In this document: positions 5,644 through 8,087 of the stretch, piece after piece | Layout of the letters: each line of letters starts with the position of its first letter | Numbering within the stretch: the first letter of the stretch is position 1 | Source of the DNA: Archangium sp. | GTDB lineage: Bacteria > Myxococcota > Myxococcia > Myxococcales > Myxococcaceae | Direction: 5' to 3' | NCBI GenBank assembly: GCA_016793585.1 | Contig: JAEUJR010000239.1 | Location: 1-8,087 of the forward strand | Length of the DNA stretch: 8,087 nucleotides | Program-made: the position numbers and the translations under genes | Notes under the pieces: generated by a model | What the model saw: only the letters and a program-made list of their open reading frames with translations | Told to the model about the DNA's origin: nothing | Databases searched by the model: none

Positions 5644-6987
5644 ATGCGTTTGCGCCTCTTGTGGATTGCCGTTGCAGTGGGTGGGTCGTTCCTCGTGACG
5701 TCGGCGTCGTGTGGCATGCCCAATCGGTGCAGCGCCGCCACCTGCACCACGGGGTGCTGCGACATCAGCGGCCGGTGCGTGATGGGCAACACGAGCTCTC
5801 AGTGCGGCGCGCGCGGCTCGACCTGTTCGTCGTGCACCCTCGGCCAGACCTGCGATCTCGGCGTGTGCAAGGGCGGCCTCGGCTCTGGCGCGGGAACGTC
5901 GGGCACGGGCGGCGGCACGAGCGGAGTCGGCGGCGGGTTCGCCACTGGCGGCGGCTTCGCCACGGGTGGTGGCTTCGCGACGGGCGGCGGCACCGGTGGC
6001 GGCTTCTCGACTGGAGGCGGCAGCACGGGCTGCAACAGCTCCAACTGCCCTGGCTGCTGTGACTTCGCGGGCCAGTGCCAGGCGGGCAACACCACCGCCG
6101 CGTGCGGCAGCCTCTCGACGACGAGCGGCGTGTGCGTGCAGTGCGCGGGCGCCCAGACGTGCTCGGGCAATCGTTGTGTCGGCAGCACCGGCGGCGGCTC
6201 GGCGACGGGTGGCGGCTCCCCGACTGGCGGCGGCAGCCCTCCCAGCTGCCCCAACGGCTGCGTCTTCAACGGCACCACCTGTCTTCAGGCCGGCACCACC
6301 CAGCAGAACAACAGCCTCTGCGGCTTCGCGGGCGCGGTCTGTTTCGCGTGCACTTCACCCAACAACACCTGCTCGAACGGCTTCTGCATTCCCGGCGGCA
6401 CGGGTGGCGGCGTTCCTCCTGTGGGTGGTGGAGCCCCGACGGGTGGCGGCTTCGCGACGGGTGGCGGCTTCGCGACGGGCGGTGGCTTCGCGACGGGTGG
6501 CGGCTCGGCGACGGGCGGTGGCAGCGCGGGCACCTGCACCACCATCTCGGGCGCGGCGACGCTGCCCGGCGGCGCGTGGACGTTCGACTTCGCCGAGTAC
6601 AACACCTTCAGCGGCGGCGCCTACAACGCGGCGAGCTTCGTCACGACGGGCACCAACGGCCTCATCTTCGAGCTCGTGCGGCCCACCGGTCAGACCATCT
6701 CGGTTCCGTACTCGGGCTCGTTCACGACGGACAACTACACGAACTGCGTCGCGTGCCTGAGGTACTTCCAGGGCTGCGCTTCGGATCTCACCGGTTGCCA
6801 GAAGATGTACCTCGCGCAGTCGGGCAGCGTCTCGTACCCGTCGGCCACGGCGAGCGCGACGGCGGGCACCTTCTCGGGCTCGGTCAGCAACGTGACGCTG
6901 GTCGAGTGGAACTCCACGAGTGACACCGCCGTCGTGGGCGGCGCCTGCGTCACCCTGCCGAGCTCGTCCTTCACGTCGAGCTGGTGA
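5644..6987 (+). CDS. Secreted modular protein with three Cys-rich modules, Gly-rich repeat linkers and an unknown C-terminal domain (putative lipoprotein)
   Basis: Not recognised as a protein of known function. The 447-residue product opens with a signal peptide (MRLRLLW, then a hydrophobic core to about residue 19) and SASC (20-23), a non-canonical lipobox, so either lipid-anchored or cleaved by signal peptidase I. Cys-rich modules lie at about 29-75, 130-178 and 202-248. They share the plan C-x4-C-x2/3-GCCD-x2-G-x-C...CG...C-x2-C-x5/6-C-x4-C. Gly-rich linkers of the FATGGG type follow each module (94-127, 180-199, 251-295). A C-terminal domain (298-447) has six cysteines, a Ser/Thr/Gly-rich beta-type composition and no tryptophan-synthase or protease motifs. 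Even cysteine numbers per module (10, 10, 8) suggest disulphide-stabilised extracellular units. Such modules with GGGxATGGG linkers recur, as I recall, in myxobacterial surface proteins. The gene stands alone, divergent from the ccm unit and convergent with the thi genes. Confidence 0.85.
   Translation: MRLRLLWIAVAVGGSFLVTSASCGMPNRCSAATCTTGCCDISGRCVMGNTSSQCGARGSTCSSCTLGQTCDLGVCKGGLGSGAGTSGTGGGTSGVGGGFATGGGFATGGGFATGGGTGGGFSTGGGSTGCNSSNCPGCCDFAGQCQAGNTTAACGSLSTTSGVCVQCAGAQTCSGNRCVGSTGGGSATGGGSPTGGGSPPSCPNGCVFNGTTCLQAGTTQQNNSLCGFAGAVCFACTSPNNTCSNGFCIPGGTGGGVPPVGGGAPTGGGFATGGGFATGGGFATGGGSATGGGSAGTCTTISGAATLPGGAWTFDFAEYNTFSGGAYNAASFVTTGTNGLIFELVRPTGQTISVPYSGSFTTDNYTNCVACLRYFQGCASDLTGCQKMYLAQSGSVSYPSATASATAGTFSGSVSNVTLVEWNSTSDTAVVGGACVTLPSSSFTSSW
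5923..6024 (+). repeat. In-frame tandem repeat, Gly-rich linker 1
   Basis: Degenerate 18-nt units encode GGGFAT (residues about 94-127 of the secreted protein). Four successive copies are followed by a shortened GGGT and a GGGFST unit. Third-position variation between copies (ggcggc, ggtggt, act/acg) shows the array is not freshly duplicated. Confidence 0.85.
6181..6240 (+). repeat. In-frame tandem repeat, Gly-rich linker 2
   Basis: This short array encodes three units of the GGGSAT / GGGSPT / GGGSPP type (residues 180-199), between Cys-rich modules 2 and 3. It uses Ser where the other two linkers mostly use Phe. Confidence 0.75.
6436..6525 (+). repeat. In-frame 18-nt tandem repeat, Gly-rich linker 3
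   Basis: Five consecutive 18-nt units of about gcgacgggtggcggcttc encode PTGGGF, ATGGGF, ATGGGF, ATGGGS and ATGGGS. The first three differ by only a few bases, making this the most homogeneous array in the window. It joins module 3 to the C-terminal domain. Because the unit is a multiple of three, copy-number change would alter linker length without shifting the frame. Confidence 0.85.
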
Positions 6988-7561
6988 GCAGTCGCCGTGC
7001 GGCGGCCTTCGGGTCGCTCGCGTGCAGCACCGCTGAGATGACCGCGACGCCGGCTGCCTTCACGGAGCCGGCGTTCGTCGTCTCGATGCCTCCCAGCGCG
7101 AACGCAGGGCAGGGGAGCGTGCGCGCGAGCCGTTCGAAGCCTGCGACGCCGAGGGGCGGGCGCGCGTCGTCGGGTTTCGAGCCGGGTCGGAAGACGGGGC
7201 TCACGAGCGCGAGATCGGCCCCGTCGGCCGTGTCGGCGTCGTCGTGCACCACGCAGGAGATGAGTCCATTGAAGGCGTTGCGCACGTCGAGCGGCTTCAG
7301 CGAGCGCGTCGTGCAGTGCAGGTTTGCGTTCAGCGCCAGGGCGATGTCGAGACGGCCGTTGATGAAGAGCGGAGCGTTGGCTGCTCGGCACACGCGGTCG
7401 AGCGCGAGGGCCTCTTCGTAGAACCGACGGTCGGTCGCTCCCGGGTGGCGATGTTGAATCGCGATGCCAGGCCCGGCCTCGAGCGCCGCTTCGACCCGTG
7501 AGAGCAGATCGTCGAGCGCCCAGTCGGTGATGACGATCAGCGAGAACGGCAGCCGCTTCAC
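6971..7561 (-). CDS. ThiE/TenI-family protein (thiamine phosphate synthase fold; probably thiazole tautomerase-like)
   Basis: The 196-residue product has the TIM-barrel landmarks of the ThiE/TenI family: strand 1 SLIVITD (7-13), [12 protein letters not shown] (67-78), CVVH (103-106), [11 protein letters not shown] (114-124) and the phosphate-binding FALGGI (154-159). ThiE couples HMP-PP with thiazole phosphate; TenI aromatises the ThiG product. ThiE hallmarks are altered here. The QxR(D/E)K motif reads QHRHP (36-40), keeping Arg but losing Lys. ND reads NG (68-69). The second metal-binding Asp region reads HCTTRS (82-87). The TxTK loop is RPGSK (125-129). NGRxDIAL resembles TenI. It follows thiG with a 4-nt GTGA overlap, fitting a thiazole-branch role. 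The start is GTG at 7561 without an evident Shine-Dalgarno. The family is certain; the exact activity is an inference. Confidence 0.85.
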   Translation of the reverse strand: MKRLPFSLIVITDWALDDLLSRVEAALEAGPGIAIQHRHPGATDRRFYEEALALDRVCRAANAPLFINGRLDIALALNANLHCTTRSLKPLDVRNAFNGLISCVVHDDADTADGADLALVSPVFRPGSKPDDARPPLGVAGFERLARTLPCPAFALGGIETTNAGSVKAAGVAVISAVLHASDPKAAARRLLTSST

Positions 7562-8087
7562 TGGTGAACGAGGCCGTGCATCGGGCTCGAGGCCGAGGCG
7601 TAGGCCTTCATCGGAATGCGGCCGGCGAGGAACGCGTCGCGACCGGCTTCGACCGCGAGCTTCATCGCGCGCGCCATACGAACGGGCTCCCGCGCGCCGG
7701 CGATGGCGGTGTTCATGAGAATGCCGTCACAGCCCAGCTCCATGGCGATCGCCGCGTCGCTGGCGGTGCCCACGCCCGCGTCGACGATGACGGGCACCTT
7801 CACCGCCTCGAGGATGAGGCGAATGTTGTGTGGGTTGCGCACGCCCAGGCCCGAGCCGATCGGCGCGGCGAGCGGCATCACCACCGCGCAGCCCGCGTCC
7901 TCGAGCTTCTTCGCGATGATCACGTCGTCAGAGGTGTACGGCAGCACGACGAAGCCGTCTTTCACCAGGCGGCGGGCGGCCTTCACGGTCTCTTCGACGT
8001 CGGGGAACAGGGTCTTCTCGTCGCCCAGCACCTCGAGCTTCACCCAGGTCGACAGGCCGAGCTCGGCCGCGAGGTGGCAGGTGCGAA
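7558..8087 (-). CDS. thiG: Thiazole synthase ThiG (5' end outside window)
   Basis: ThiG condenses 1-deoxy-D-xylulose 5-phosphate with dehydroglycine and ThiS thiocarboxylate to form the thiazole ring of thiamine. About 175 C-terminal residues of a roughly 255-residue enzyme are present. The open frame continues past the internal ATG/GTG codons near 8043 to the window edge, reading ...[18 protein letters not shown]. Family blocks are all there: WVKLEVLGD with the conserved Lys attributed to imine formation with the sugar phosphate, [84 protein letters not shown] and the C-terminal ASSP. Its TGA overlaps the next gene's GTG by 4 nt. Any TPP riboswitch and thiS would lie upstream, outside this window. 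Confidence 0.97.
   Translation of the reverse strand, partial: RTCHLAAELGLSTWVKLEVLGDEKTLFPDVEETVKAARRLVKDGFVVLPYTSDDVIIAKKLEDAGCAVVMPLAAPIGSGLGVRNPHNIRLILEAVKVPVIVDAGVGTASDAAIAMELGCDGILMNTAIAGAREPVRMARAMKLAVEAGRDAFLAGRIPMKAYASASSPMHGLVHQ

Noticed and set aside
6436..6525. CRISPR-like direct repeats
   Set aside because: The repeats are contiguous 18-nt units without spacers, lie in frame within a coding gene and encode a Gly-rich linker.
5799..6605. Minus-strand Pro-rich open frames (PPPVAKPPPVAK type) at 5799-6278 and 6285-6605
   Set aside because: These are the antisense image of the FATGGG-coding repeats. They lack a start context or signal peptide, and the plus-strand frame has the signal peptide, ordered Cys modules and RBS.
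5644..6987. A link between the Cys-rich protein and cytochrome c maturation through periplasmic thiol chemistry
   Set aside because: It is only a divergent neighbour. It has no CXXCH haem site and no thioredoxin-like fold, so adjacency alone does not support a role.
6971..7000. A bidirectional intrinsic terminator at the convergent gene ends
   Set aside because: No stable stem followed by a T-run is visible on either strand, and the coding ends overlap.

Overview
The window is GC-rich, densely packed bacterial DNA. Frequent GTG starts, 4-nt gene overlaps and a secreted protein built from Cys-rich modules joined by GGGFAT-type glycine linkers all suggest a member of the Myxococcota (former deltaproteobacterial myxobacteria). 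This placement is an inference from gene style and was not checked by a search.

Positions 1-5512, all on the minus strand, hold eight genes that look like one transcription unit. Read in the direction of transcription they are: a six-pass membrane protein with the C-terminal signature of the GPDPase membrane-domain family, a DUF4129-type protein, a DUF4350-type protein, and then ccmA, ccmB, ccmC, a ccmD-like gene and the 5' part of ccmE (cut by the window edge). Neighbours overlap by 1 or 4 nt, except for a 31-nt gap before ccmA. The ccm genes encode the System I cytochrome c maturation module: CcmAB is the ABC transporter, CcmC (WWDWD motif) loads haem onto the haem chaperone CcmE, and CcmD holds the complex together. 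The upstream trio of envelope membrane proteins has no known link to haem handling.

A 131-nt divergent intergenic region (5513-5643) separates this unit from one plus-strand gene (5644-6987). That gene encodes an exported 447-residue protein with a signal peptide (possible lipoprotein), three cysteine-rich modules, three Gly-rich repeat linkers and a C-terminal domain of unknown function. It is the least conventional gene here.

Positions 6971-8087, on the minus strand, hold the end of a thiamine-biosynthesis unit: thiG (thiazole synthase, 5' end outside the window) followed, with a 4-nt overlap, by a ThiE/TenI-family gene. The latter lacks several ThiE active-site residues and looks more like a thiazole tautomerase. 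Its 3' end overlaps the end of the plus-strand gene by 17 nt. No tRNA, rRNA, CRISPR array, transposon or convincing intrinsic terminator was seen. The only non-coding stretches are 31 and 131 nt long.
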